Origin: Candidatus Solibacter sp.
GTDB lineage: Bacteria; Acidobacteriota; Terriglobia; Bryobacterales; Bryobacteraceae
Direction: 5' to 3'
Length of the DNA: 6,339 nucleotides
Assembly (NCBI GenBank): GCA_026394025.1
Contig: JAPKZC010000897.1
Coordinates: 487 to 6,825, forward strand
The notes below the pieces were generated by a model that did not search any database, was not told where the DNA came from, and worked only from the letters and a program-made list of their open reading frames with translations. Position 1 is the stretch's first letter. Every line of letters starts with the position of its first letter. Positions 1 to 6,339 of the stretch are shown here, in pieces. A program made the translations under genes and the position numbers.

Positions 1-195
1 CTCCCCGCGAAATGCAGGCAGGTCAAACGCCGCCAGTTCCCATTCCACCCGCATGAAGAAGAGTTCGGCTTCGGGGTCCTGATGTTGATCGGCATGCGTG
101 ATGTTGGCGCCGTAGCGATAAAGCAGGTTGGCGACGCCCGCCACAAGGCCCTTCCGGTCTGGACAATCGATGAGGAGAACGGCGGTATTCCGCAT
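1..195 (-). CDS. purU: Formyltetrahydrofolate deformylase, N-terminal part (runs off left edge)
   Basis: PurU hydrolyses 10-formyltetrahydrofolate to formate and tetrahydrofolate in the cytoplasm, balancing one-carbon pools and supplying formate for purine synthesis. Only the first 65 codons are present. They read as the N-terminal ACT domain typical of PurU: an opening beta strand (TAVLLIDCPDRKGLVAGVA), a helix and 'LYRYGANITHADQHQD', then 'AELFFMRVEWEL'. The catalytic formyltransferase-like domain, with its Asn/His/Asp residues, would lie beyond position 1. The ATG at 195 is chosen because the conserved strand begins a few residues later. It lies 2 bases after the TAG stop of the upstream propeller gene and has no clear Shine-Dalgarno sequence, so translation is probably coupled to that gene. 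An ACT domain alone could belong to another protein, but the 'DCPDRKGLVA...N.TH.DQH.D' pattern is strongly PurU-like. Confidence 0.87.
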   Translation of the reverse strand, partial: MRNTAVLLIDCPDRKGLVAGVANLLYRYGANITHADQHQDPEAELFFMRVEWELAAFDLPAFRGE

Positions 196-197
196 GG

Positions 198-1787
198 CTA
201 TTTCAGGATGTTGTTCAACTGTGCGATGCGCTGGTCCAGTTCCTTGCGCAGCGCGTTGTATCGCTCGACGGCATCGCGCCCGATCTTTTGATCGGTACTG
301 TTCGTCTCGCTGTAAAGATACGTGATGTGGGTCTGCAACTCCGGCTTGCTGTAGCGGACGGTGGGGGTGATCAGGCTGGCCGCCAGGTCTTTCAGGCTGG
401 CCAGCGTGGCGGCGGAATCCGGCTTGCCGGCCATCGCGGCCAGGCCGGCGCGGATGCGCGACACGGTGCGATTCACGTCGCTCACCAGGTCGCGGACCTT
501 CATGTTGTGATCGAACTGCTCGCGCAGATTCTCAGTGGTGACACCGGCGCCGGTGATGCGCGGATCTTCCGTCAGGGTGAAGGGCTGGGTCGCGTTCCAG
601 GCGCCCACGGTGAGGCGCACTGCGTAGCGGCCGGGAACCGCTGACGGGCCGTTGGGCGATTCGGGACGCGCGGCAGACTGCCAGGCGCCGGGATAGCGCA
701 GGTCCCAAGTGAAGCGGTGCATGCCGGGCGTCTTGTCGAGACGCGTGGGGCCGCCGCGGAAACGGCCTCCCCCGCCCTCGCCATCCTCGTTGGGAGCGGT
801 GTCCGCCTCCACCGGCGGCGCTTCCGGTAGGCTGCCACCGGCGCTGGTGAACTTGCGGATGACCTTGCCCGCGGCGTCGAGAATCTCCATGGCGATATCG
901 CCCTCCGGCAGAGCGCTCAGGTAGTAGTCGATTGCCGCGCCGGCCTGCGGATACTGAATCGTAGCGCCGCGTCCGCCGCCGCCGCGCGAGGTCGAGCGGA
1001 TGGCCTCGCGCGGCTTGAAGAGCAGCGCGGCGTTGAAAGTGGCGGCGTTGCCGGCCTGATGCAGCGGAGTCAGGTTGTCCAGAATCCAGAACGAGCGGCC
1101 CTGGGTGGAGAGAACCAGATCTTTGTGCGCCACCTTGATATCGGTGACGGGCGTGTTCGGTAGATTGAGTTGGAAGCTCTGCCACTGCGCGCCGTTGTCG
1201 AAGGAAATATACATGCCGAACTCGGTGCCGGCGTAAAGCAGGCCGGCACGGTCGGCGTCTTCGCGGACGACGCGCGCCGGCTCATCGGCGGCGATGCCGT
1301 TCTTGCCATCGGTGAGCAGGCTCCAGGTCTTGCCGAAATCGTCGGTCCGGTAAATGTACGGCGCAAAATCGCCCAGCAGGAAACGGTAGACGGCAACGAA
1401 GGCAGTGCCGGGCTTGTGCCTGCCTGGTTCCATGTTCTGCACTCGCCCGCCGGACGGCAGGCCTTTGGGCGTGACATTCGTCCAGGTCTTTCCGTCGTCG
1501 CGCGTGACGTGGATCAGACCATCGTTGGAGCCGGCCCAAATCAGGCCCTTTTGCAGGGGCGATTCGCGGACGGAATAAAGCGTGCTGTAGACCTCTTCGC
1601 CGGTAGCGTCGCGCGTGATGGGTTCGCCGCTGGCGCCCTGTGTGCCCTCAGGGCGGGCGGTCAGATCGGGGCTGATCGTTTCCCAGGTGACGCCGCCGTC
1701 GCGCGTGCGATGCACGAACTGCGACGCGTGGTAGACCACCTCGGGATCGTGCCGCGACACGAGGATCGGCGCGACCCACTGGAAGCG
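198..1787 (-). CDS. 3' fragment of Asp-box propeller protein (last blades and C-terminal domains)
   Basis: This frame resumes the propeller at 'RFQWVAPIL' (1787-1761). A GTG at 1760 could serve as a start but lies inside conserved sequence and has no ribosome binding site, so it is not a likely natural start. Numbering from that codon, four more Asp-boxes lie at about 18-26, 85-93, 138-146 and 185-193, giving eleven for the whole gene. That would suit a ten-bladed VPS10/sortilin-like fold or two stacked propellers. 'LSTQGRSFWILDNLTPL' (218-232) closes the propeller. A beta-sandwich region follows (about 277-400: 'IDYYLSALPEGDIAMEILDAAG' start, 'HRFTWDLRYPG', 'PGRYAVRLTVG'), similar to FlgD/Ig-like modules and interrupted by Gly/Arg-rich insertions at 258-265 and 326-337. 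The C-terminus (about 408-520) is helical. The TAG stop is 2 bases from the purU start. Confidence 0.8.
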   Translation of the reverse strand, partial: RFQWVAPILVSRHDPEVVYHASQFVHRTRDGGVTWETISPDLTARPEGTQGASGEPITRDATGEEVYSTLYSVRESPLQKGLIWAGSNDGLIHVTRDDGKTWTNVTPKGLPSGGRVQNMEPGRHKPGTAFVAVYRFLLGDFAPYIYRTDDFGKTWSLLTDGKNGIAADEPARVVREDADRAGLLYAGTEFGMYISFDNGAQWQSFQLNLPNTPVTDIKVAHKDLVLSTQGRSFWILDNLTPLHQAGNAATFNAALLFKPREAIRSTSRGGGGRGATIQYPQAGAAIDYYLSALPEGDIAMEILDAAGKVIRKFTSAGGSLPEAPPVEADTAPNEDGEGGGGRFRGGPTRLDKTPGMHRFTWDLRYPGAWQSAARPESPNGPSAVPGRYAVRLTVGAWNATQPFTLTEDPRITGAGVTTENLREQFDHNMKVRDLVSDVNRTVSRIRAGLAAMAGKPDSAATLASLKDLAASLITPTVRYSKPELQTHITYLYSETNSTDQKIGRDAVERYNALRKELDQRIAQLNNILK

Positions 1788-3213
1788 ATTGCACGCCGAT
1801 CCAGTAGCGCTCTTCGTTGGAAGTATTCAGGTTGAGGCGGCTGAACTGGCCCTTGCAACTGCCGTAGACCAGTTCGGGGTGTTTGACATCGGGAATGATG
1901 GGGCCGGTCTCGCAACCCGGACCGACGCGAAAATCCTGCCCGTTACCCAGGGGCAAGCTGGGCACAATGACGGTGGTATTGTCCTGCTGCGCGCCGTAGA
2001 CACGGTAGGGATACTGATCGTCCACCGCCACCTGGTAAATCTCCGCGGTGGGCTGGTTCATCTGCGAACTCCAAGTGCGGCCGCCATCAAGGGACACGTT
2101 GGCCCCGCCGTCGTTGGACTGGATCATGATTTGCGAATTCCGCGGATTGATCCATATGTCGTGGTGATCGCCGTGCGGCGCGGGCGACGGGCGGAAGCTC
2201 CTGCCCCCGTCGGTGCTCTTGTACCAGCCCTCGTTGCCCACGAGGACGACGTTGGCGTCGCTCGGGTCCACGCCGAGAGTGGCGTAGTAGAACGGGCGCG
2301 TGATCAGGTTCTGGGCGCCGTTGACCAGGCTCCAGGTGGCGCCCGAGTCCTCCGAACGGTAGAGGCCGGAGCCGGGCTTGGCCTCGATCAGCGCGTAGAT
2401 GCGGTTGGGCGATGCGGCGGGGATGGCCACGTTGCTGCGTCCGAAGAGTTCGTTGGGCAGGCCGCCGGCAAGCTTGGTCCAGTGGTCGCCGCCATCGGTG
2501 CTCTTATAGATTCCGCCCTCGCGCGCGCCGCTGACGATGGTCCAGGGCTTGCGCTGGCCATGCCACATGCAGGCGAAGACCACGTTCGGCGAACCCGGCT
2601 GGAGTTCGACATCGGCCGCGCCGGCACTATCGGAAATGTAAAGCACCTTCCGCCAGTTCCTGCCGCCGTCGGTGGTGCGGTAGACGCCGCGCTCCGGATT
2701 ATCGGCGAACGGATTGCCCAGCGCCGCCACCCACACCATGTCGGGGTTGGCGGGATGCACGCGCACGGTAGAAATCTGACCCACGTCGCGCAGGCCGGCG
2801 AAGCGCCAAGTCTTACCGGCGTCCGTCGATTTATAGATGCCGCGGCCGATGGAGACATTGCTGCGGATCTTGGACGACCCGGTGCCCGCATAGATCACGT
2901 CGGGATGGGAGAGCGAGACTTCGATGGCGCCCATCGACCCGAGCGGGATCTGCCGGTCGGAAATATTGACCCAGGCGTGGCCCGCGTCGGTGGTCTTCCA
3001 CACGCCGCCGCCGGTGGAGCCCATATAGAAGGTGTTGGGCTGGGATGGCACGCCGGTGACGGTGGTGACGCGCCCGCCGCGCTCCGGGCCGATCATGCGA
3101 TACTTCAAGCCGGACCATAGCGCCGGGTTGATGGTCTCCGCGGCGCAGGTGGCAATTGAGAGCGCCATGGCGGCACAGACAAGCGTCTTCTTTGTCAGGA
3201 GCATTCTCGTCAT
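1648..3213 (-). CDS. 5' fragment of Asp-box propeller protein (signal peptide plus first seven Asp-boxes)
   Basis: This half carries an export signal: a basic start (MTRMLLTKKT) and a hydrophobic core up to about residue 25, followed by 'ETINPALW'. I-A-T-C at 20-23 resembles a lipobox, but Thr before Cys is unusual, so signal peptidase I cleavage is more likely. The mature part opens with 'YRMIGPERGGRV', the usual start of this acidobacterial family. Seven Asp-boxes (S/T-x-D-x-G-x-x-W/F) follow at about residues 73-81, 128-136, 179-187, 237-245, 286-294, 332-340 and 373-381; each marks one propeller blade. Genuine homology ends at residue 475; residues 476-521 are out of frame. The ATG at 3213 has no strong ribosome binding site. 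The ATG at 3204 (codon 4) would also leave a good signal peptide. The propeller probably binds or processes glycans or proteins outside the cytoplasm, but the exact function is unknown. Confidence 0.82.
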   Translation of the reverse strand: MTRMLLTKKTLVCAAMALSIATCAAETINPALWSGLKYRMIGPERGGRVTTVTGVPSQPNTFYMGSTGGGVWKTTDAGHAWVNISDRQIPLGSMGAIEVSLSHPDVIYAGTGSSKIRSNVSIGRGIYKSTDAGKTWRFAGLRDVGQISTVRVHPANPDMVWVAALGNPFADNPERGVYRTTDGGRNWRKVLYISDSAGAADVELQPGSPNVVFACMWHGQRKPWTIVSGAREGGIYKSTDGGDHWTKLAGGLPNELFGRSNVAIPAASPNRIYALIEAKPGSGLYRSEDSGATWSLVNGAQNLITRPFYYATLGVDPSDANVVLVGNEGWYKSTDGGRSFRPSPAPHGDHHDIWINPRNSQIMIQSNDGGANVSLDGGRTWSSQMNQPTAEIYQVAVDDQYPYRVYGAQQDNTTVIVPSLPLGNGQDFRVGPGCETGPIIPDVKHPELVYGSCKGQFSRLNLNTSNEERYWIGVQSLPVGRADPRVAARSRGGLPRVAVRASHARRRRHLGNDQPRSDRPP

Positions 3214-3250
3214 AAGGTAACACCCACGCGTGTGCTATCACTAGGAGTGA
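3214..3250. promoter_or_regulatory. 37-bp divergent intergenic region with an 8-bp palindrome
   Basis: This short gap separates the start codons of the propeller gene (minus) and the kinase gene (plus), so both promoters must be compressed here or reach into the opposing coding sequences. A perfect palindrome, CACGCGTG, lies at 3225-3232 near the middle and could be an operator half or core, though 8 bp in GC-rich DNA may be chance. For the plus strand, TGC-TATCAC (3233-3241) is a weak extended -10 candidate without a matching -35. For the minus strand, TATAAC read from 3272 to 3267, inside the first kinase codons, is a -10-like hexamer, again with no clear -35. None of these promoters is secure. 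Confidence 0.35.
3243..3247 (+). promoter_or_regulatory. Ribosome binding site of the kinase gene
   Basis: AGGAG lies 3 bases before the ATG at 3251. The spacing is short, but this is the only strong Shine-Dalgarno match in the region. It supports the 3251 start, which also places the kinase domain right at the N-terminus (MDRIGRYKIVRELGRG), as is usual for this family. Confidence 0.65.
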
Positions 3251-5047
3251 ATGGATCGCATCGGGCGTTATAAGATCGTCAGGGAGTTGGGCCGCGGCGC
3301 CATGGGTGTGGTGTACCATGCCATCGACCCCAACATCGGCCGTCCGGTGGCCATCAAGACGATCCAGTTCGGCGACAATCGCAAGCCCGGGGAACTCGAC
3401 CGCATGCGCGAGAGGCTGTTCCGCGAGGCGCGCTCGGCGGGCATGCTTTCCCATCCGGGCATTGTCACCATTTACGATGTGGAGCAGCAGGGCGACCTGG
3501 CCTACATCGCCATGGAATATGTGGACGGGCCGACCCTGGACCAGGTCCTGGGCGAGCCCGATCCGCTCGACGCCGAACGTATGTTCAGCATCCTGGCGCA
3601 GACCTCGGTGGCGCTGGACTACGCGCATTCCAAAGGCATCGTGCACCGCGACATCAAGCCGGCCAATATCATGCTCTCCCAGGACGGCACGGCGAAGATC
3701 ACGGATTTCGGCATCGCCAAGATTACGGCGGCGGAGAACCTGACGATGACCGGCTCCATTGTGGGCACGCCGCACTACATGTCGCCTGAGCAGGTGCAGG
3801 GACAGCCGGTGGATGGGCGCAGCGACCAGTTTTCCCTGGCCGTGATCGGGTATGAAATGCTCACGGGCGAGAAGCCGTACACCGGCGAGCATCTCACCAC
3901 GGTGGTCTATAAGATCGTGGCCGAGGAACCGGTGCCGCCGCGCCGGCTCAATCCGAGCCTGAGCAACGGCATCGAGAACGTGCTGCGCAAGGCGTTGGCC
4001 AAGAAGCCGGACGCGCGCTATCGCAATTGCCAGGATTTCGTCGAATCGCTGGAGAAGGCTTGCAGCGCCAGCAAAGGGTGGACGCCGATGCCGCGCGGCG
4101 GCCTGCTGAATGCTCCGACCATGGCCGATATGAAGGCGCCCCCAGTGGTCGCGCCCGCGCCTGCGCCTGCCGCGCTGCCGCCGCCGCGACGCAAGGGCCG
4201 GCCAGAACCTGCGGCAACCGCCACCACGGAAACCAAGCGCAAATCTGGATTCCCCGCGTTCCTGCTGGCAGTTCTGGTGGCCGCGGGATTATTGGCGCTG
4301 ATCGGCTGGCAGGCTGCTCCATGGCTCATGCCGGGGCGCTCGCAGCCCTCCGGCAGCGGCGCGCGCAGGGCCGCCGCATCCAAAGAGGACGCACCCGTCC
4401 CGGCGGCTCCGCCGGTGACTACGCCCTTGGCTATCCCGGGGGATGCCGCGGGGGATGCCAAGCCGAGCCCGGTGGGTCCCGCCGTTGCCGATGCCGAAGT
4501 GGGGCAGGCGGACCCAGGGGCTGCCCCGCCTGCCAAGAAAGAGCCGGAAGCGGTCAAACCCCCGGCTGCCGAGCCGTCCACGCCCGCACCCAAGACAGAG
4601 CGCCGCCCGCCGCCGGTGCGCGCGGGCCCGCCGCAGGAGGTGAGCTTCCTGAGCAGTCCGGGGGGAGCCACCGCGACACTCGACGGCAATCCGTCCACGG
4701 CATGTTCCACGCCGTGCGCGCTGCGCGCCGCGCCAGGCCTGCACACCGTGGCGCTTACCCTGCCGGGCCATCATATCGAGCGGCGCGAGTTCACCGTGGG
4801 CGCCAGCCCCCTGGAACTGACGCCGGTGGAGCTAAAGCCTGCCGGCGGCACCCTGATGCTGACCAGCGTTCCGGCGGGCGCGGCGATTTCGGTCAACGGC
4901 AAACGTATCGATCAGGTCACACCGGCGCAGATCCCACTCGGGTTGGGGGTTTACTCCATCATGATCGAGAAGGGTGGGCAGCAGGCCACCGAGAAGGTCG
5001 AAGTCAAGAACGGCATCACGACACGGAAGATCATTCTGGGGCAGTGA
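3251..5047 (+). CDS. Membrane-anchored Ser/Thr protein kinase (PknB-type) with C-terminal PEGA domains
   Basis: A 598-residue Hanks-type kinase that transfers ATP phosphate to Ser/Thr of target proteins. The cytoplasmic kinase domain spans about residues 7-270, with Gly-rich loop GRGAMGVV (14-21), ATP lysine K36 in VAIK, alpha-C Glu E59, catalytic loop HRDIKPAN (132-139; D134, N139), DFG (152-154), and activation loop ending GTPHYMSPE (172-180). It is an RD kinase; T165, T167, S169 and T173 are plausible autophosphorylation sites. All key residues are present, so it should be active. A Pro/Ala-rich stretch leads to one transmembrane helix (about 334-353), then about 105 residues of Pro/Ala/Lys-rich linker that would cross the periplasm. 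Two PEGA-like domains end the protein (about 462-529 and 533-597), each with the 'P.GA...ldG' or 'vnG' strand and a 'P....l..G.h/y.v' turn. PEGA modules are thought to bind surface or envelope components. The 3' end overlaps the convergent glycosyltransferase gene by 17 bp. The substrate is unknown. Confidence 0.95.
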   Translation: MDRIGRYKIVRELGRGAMGVVYHAIDPNIGRPVAIKTIQFGDNRKPGELDRMRERLFREARSAGMLSHPGIVTIYDVEQQGDLAYIAMEYVDGPTLDQVLGEPDPLDAERMFSILAQTSVALDYAHSKGIVHRDIKPANIMLSQDGTAKITDFGIAKITAAENLTMTGSIVGTPHYMSPEQVQGQPVDGRSDQFSLAVIGYEMLTGEKPYTGEHLTTVVYKIVAEEPVPPRRLNPSLSNGIENVLRKALAKKPDARYRNCQDFVESLEKACSASKGWTPMPRGGLLNAPTMADMKAPPVVAPAPAPAALPPPRRKGRPEPAATATTETKRKSGFPAFLLAVLVAAGLLALIGWQAAPWLMPGRSQPSGSGARRAAASKEDAPVPAAPPVTTPLAIPGDAAGDAKPSPVGPAVADAEVGQADPGAAPPAKKEPEAVKPPAAEPSTPAPKTERRPPPVRAGPPQEVSFLSSPGGATATLDGNPSTACSTPCALRAAPGLHTVALTLPGHHIERREFTVGASPLELTPVELKPAGGTLMLTSVPAGAAISVNGKRIDQVTPAQIPLGLGVYSIMIEKGGQQATEKVEVKNGITTRKIILGQ

Positions 5048-6339
5048 GCCTCGCATCGAGCAGCGCCCGCTCCTTCTCGCCGATTGCCACCCAGTCGAAG
5101 TTCCTCAGGGCGACCCCGTAGGCGGCGCATGCCATCTGCCCGCGGCGTTCGGCGTCTTTGATTAGTGTCGCCACTCCGGCCGCAAAGGCCACCGCCGAAT
5201 CGGCCACCCACACGCTGTGGCCATGCAGCAAGCCCAGGCCCGCGCATCCCGAGGGAGTCGAGACTACGGCGCGTTCCATCGCCATGGCTTCCAGTACCTT
5301 CACATTTGTGCCCGCGGAGACCGTGGTCGGCGCCAGCACCAGATTGCTCTCTACGTACAGCGGCCGCACATCGCTCACGAAACCCAGCAGGCATATGCGC
5401 GGGTCGGGCACGGGCTCTGGCGAATCCGTGAAGGCGCGCCAGTAAGTCAGATAATCCGCGCCGCACACTACGGTGAGCGACATCTCCGGGAACTTGTGCC
5501 GCAAAAGCGGCCACACTTCTTCGGTGAAGAAACGGTAGGCGGCCACGTTGGGAAAGTGGCGGAAGCTGCCGATGAAGAGCAGTCGCTCGCCCGGAGCTTC
5601 GGGCACGGCGCGGTATCGCTCGAGATCCACGCCGTTAGGGATCACCGTGCTCGGCACGCCCACCATCTCCGCGTCCTTCTCCGACATCACCACCACGCGC
5701 GCGAACCGCCGCAGCGCCCGGGTTTCGAAACGCCGCCAGCGGAAAACGTCCCACGCAGCGGAAAGCGTATGCTGGCGGCGCGCGATTTGCGTGAACAGGT
5801 CGAAGGTGACATCGTGCTCCACCAGGATGTCGCCGCCGTACTCGGCGAGTTGCGTGTACTCCACCTGTAGCGCTGCAAAGCCGAAGGCGCGGCGCTCCTC
5901 GATGAGGGCCTGCTTCATCGCCGGCGAGCGAAACTCGTGGACCTCCGGCGGCAGCAGCGTGCTCCAACGCGGCTCGCGATAACGCGGCTTTTCCACCAGC
6001 ACCACGCGGGCGCAAAACTCCAACACCGGCGGTAGTTCCACGGGACCATCGGTGAAGGCGAACAGCTCGATATCAAACTGCTTCGCCATCTCGCGCAGCA
6101 AATTGTAAATGCGCACCGCGCCGCCATGCGCCAGGGGAAAAGGAAAGTGCGGCGAGAGCACCGCCACCCGGCGGTGGCCGCCGGTACAAGCCCGGCCCGC
6201 CACCACGCGATAGCCTGACGGGACCACCGATCGCTCGCGCTTTTTCCACGGCCACCACCACGGGCGCAGATAGATCCGGTCCAGCGGTACGCCAAGCCAA
6301 AACAGAAGAGAGGGCAGATCGAAACGCAAATGATGGCGC
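5031..6339 (-). CDS. GT4-family glycosyltransferase (5' end outside the window)
   Basis: This is a GT-B fold, retaining-type glycosyltransferase that would move a sugar from an activated nucleotide donor, probably in surface polysaccharide or glycan assembly. Residues are counted from a TTG at 6329. The acceptor-side Rossmann domain starts at 'HRRVAVLSPHFPFPLAHGGA' (52-71), followed by helix 'IYNLLREMAK'. The linker to the donor domain has 'VIPNGVDLERY' (229-239) and 'LLFIGSFRHFPN' (250-261). The donor site is 'GFVSDVRPLYVESNLVLAP' (316-334) then 'AGTNVKVLEAMAMERAVVST' (339-358). The second Glu of the usual EX7E pair is E346, but the first position is Ser338, as in the subgroup reading 'a.G...KVLEAMA' (TIGR03087-like). 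No ATG precedes the first Rossmann strand, and the frame stays open to the window edge (R-H-H upstream of the TTG), so the true start, and perhaps another domain, lies to the right. The stop is TGA at 5033-5031. Confidence 0.88.
   Translation of the reverse strand, partial: RHHLRFDLPSLLFWLGVPLDRIYLRPWWWPWKKRERSVVPSGYRVVAGRACTGGHRRVAVLSPHFPFPLAHGGAVRIYNLLREMAKQFDIELFAFTDGPVELPPVLEFCARVVLVEKPRYREPRWSTLLPPEVHEFRSPAMKQALIEERRAFGFAALQVEYTQLAEYGGDILVEHDVTFDLFTQIARRQHTLSAAWDVFRWRRFETRALRRFARVVVMSEKDAEMVGVPSTVIPNGVDLERYRAVPEAPGERLLFIGSFRHFPNVAAYRFFTEEVWPLLRHKFPEMSLTVVCGADYLTYWRAFTDSPEPVPDPRICLLGFVSDVRPLYVESNLVLAPTTVSAGTNVKVLEAMAMERAVVSTPSGCAGLGLLHGHSVWVADSAVAFAAGVATLIKDAERRGQMACAAYGVALRNFDWVAIGEKERALLDARLTAPE

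Larger units (their letters stand above)
198..3213 (-). pseudogene. Frameshifted gene for a secreted Asp-box (BNR/VPS10-like) beta-propeller protein
   Basis: Two overlapping minus-strand reading frames are the two halves of one gene of about 1000 codons. The 5' half matches the family up to '...EERYWIGVQ' (codon 475, 1791-1789). The family then continues with 'RFQWVAPIL.SRHDPEVVYHASQ', which is encoded one base later in another frame (from 1787 down). Reading on in the first frame gives 46 residues of unrelated Arg-rich sequence and a stop at 1648. From memory of homologues, about ten further residues normally sit between these two motifs, ending in a Tyr just before RFQW. The lesion therefore looks like a deletion of a length not divisible by three rather than a single-base slip. 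No slippery heptamer is visible at the joint. It could be a true pseudogene or an assembly/sequencing error; selection has kept both halves otherwise intact, so either the damage is recent or it is an artefact. Confidence 0.8.

Noticed and set aside
1780..1795. Programmed ribosomal frameshifting in the propeller gene
   Set aside because: No slippery run or stimulatory stem-loop is evident at the joint, and family sequence appears to be missing there, which recoding would not explain.
1789..3120. Long plus-strand open frame (443 codons) opposite the propeller gene
   Set aside because: It is antisense to well-supported Asp-box sequence; its composition is typical of a shadow frame in GC-rich DNA and it shows no recognisable domain.
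3225..3232. Palindrome as a confirmed transcription factor site
   Set aside because: Eight bases of GC-rich palindrome are too little to assign to a regulator; kept only as a weak candidate within the intergenic entry.
2831..3892. Minus-strand open frame (353 codons) spanning the divergent gap
   Set aside because: It overlaps both the kinase domain and the propeller signal peptide, each strongly supported, and its His/Arg-rich translation resembles no family I know.
4018..4746. Minus-strand open frame rich in Gly, Ala and Ser opposite the kinase linker
   Set aside because: It is the mirror image of the Pro/Ala-rich linker codons; low complexity explains the lack of stops.
4027..5121. Plus-strand open frame (364 codons) running through the kinase C-terminal half
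   Set aside because: It is another frame of the kinase gene, which itself shows a transmembrane helix and PEGA repeats there; the Arg/Gly/Ala-rich product has no recognisable features.

Overview
The window is tightly packed, high-GC DNA with no RNA genes, mobile elements or CRISPR arrays that I can see. Gene content and protein style point to an acidobacterium of the Solibacter/Bryobacter type: a roughly 1000-residue secreted Asp-box (BNR/VPS10-like) propeller protein, a membrane Ser/Thr kinase with a Pro/Ala-rich linker and PEGA domains, and a GT4 glycosyltransferase. This taxonomic guess is an inference from gene families, not from a marker gene.

Layout from left to right. Positions 1-195 (minus) hold the N-terminal ACT domain of PurU, formyltetrahydrofolate deformylase, cut by the window edge. 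Positions 198-3213 (minus) hold the propeller gene, whose stop lies 2 bases before the purU start. As it stands the propeller gene is broken: the first 475 codons and the last ~530 codons are in different frames, with the switch at about 1785-1791, and the joint also seems to lack a short stretch of the family's conserved sequence. A 37-bp divergent gap (3214-3250) separates it from the kinase gene (3251-5047, plus), which has a good ribosome binding site. The kinase 3' end overlaps by 17 bp the 3' end of a convergent glycosyltransferase gene (5031 to beyond 6339, minus), whose N-terminus is outside the window.

Functional picture. The kinase keeps all the catalytic residues and should sense or anchor through periplasmic PEGA domains. 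The divergent propeller protein is predicted to be exported. Whether the two are functionally linked is unknown; they share only a control region. The propeller gene and purU look like one transcription unit, although their functions have no obvious connection. The glycosyltransferase probably belongs to a separate surface-polysaccharide or glycan locus to the right. I see no clearly undescribed system. The most noteworthy items are the lesion in the propeller gene, the compact divergent control region, and the extended N-terminus of the glycosyltransferase.
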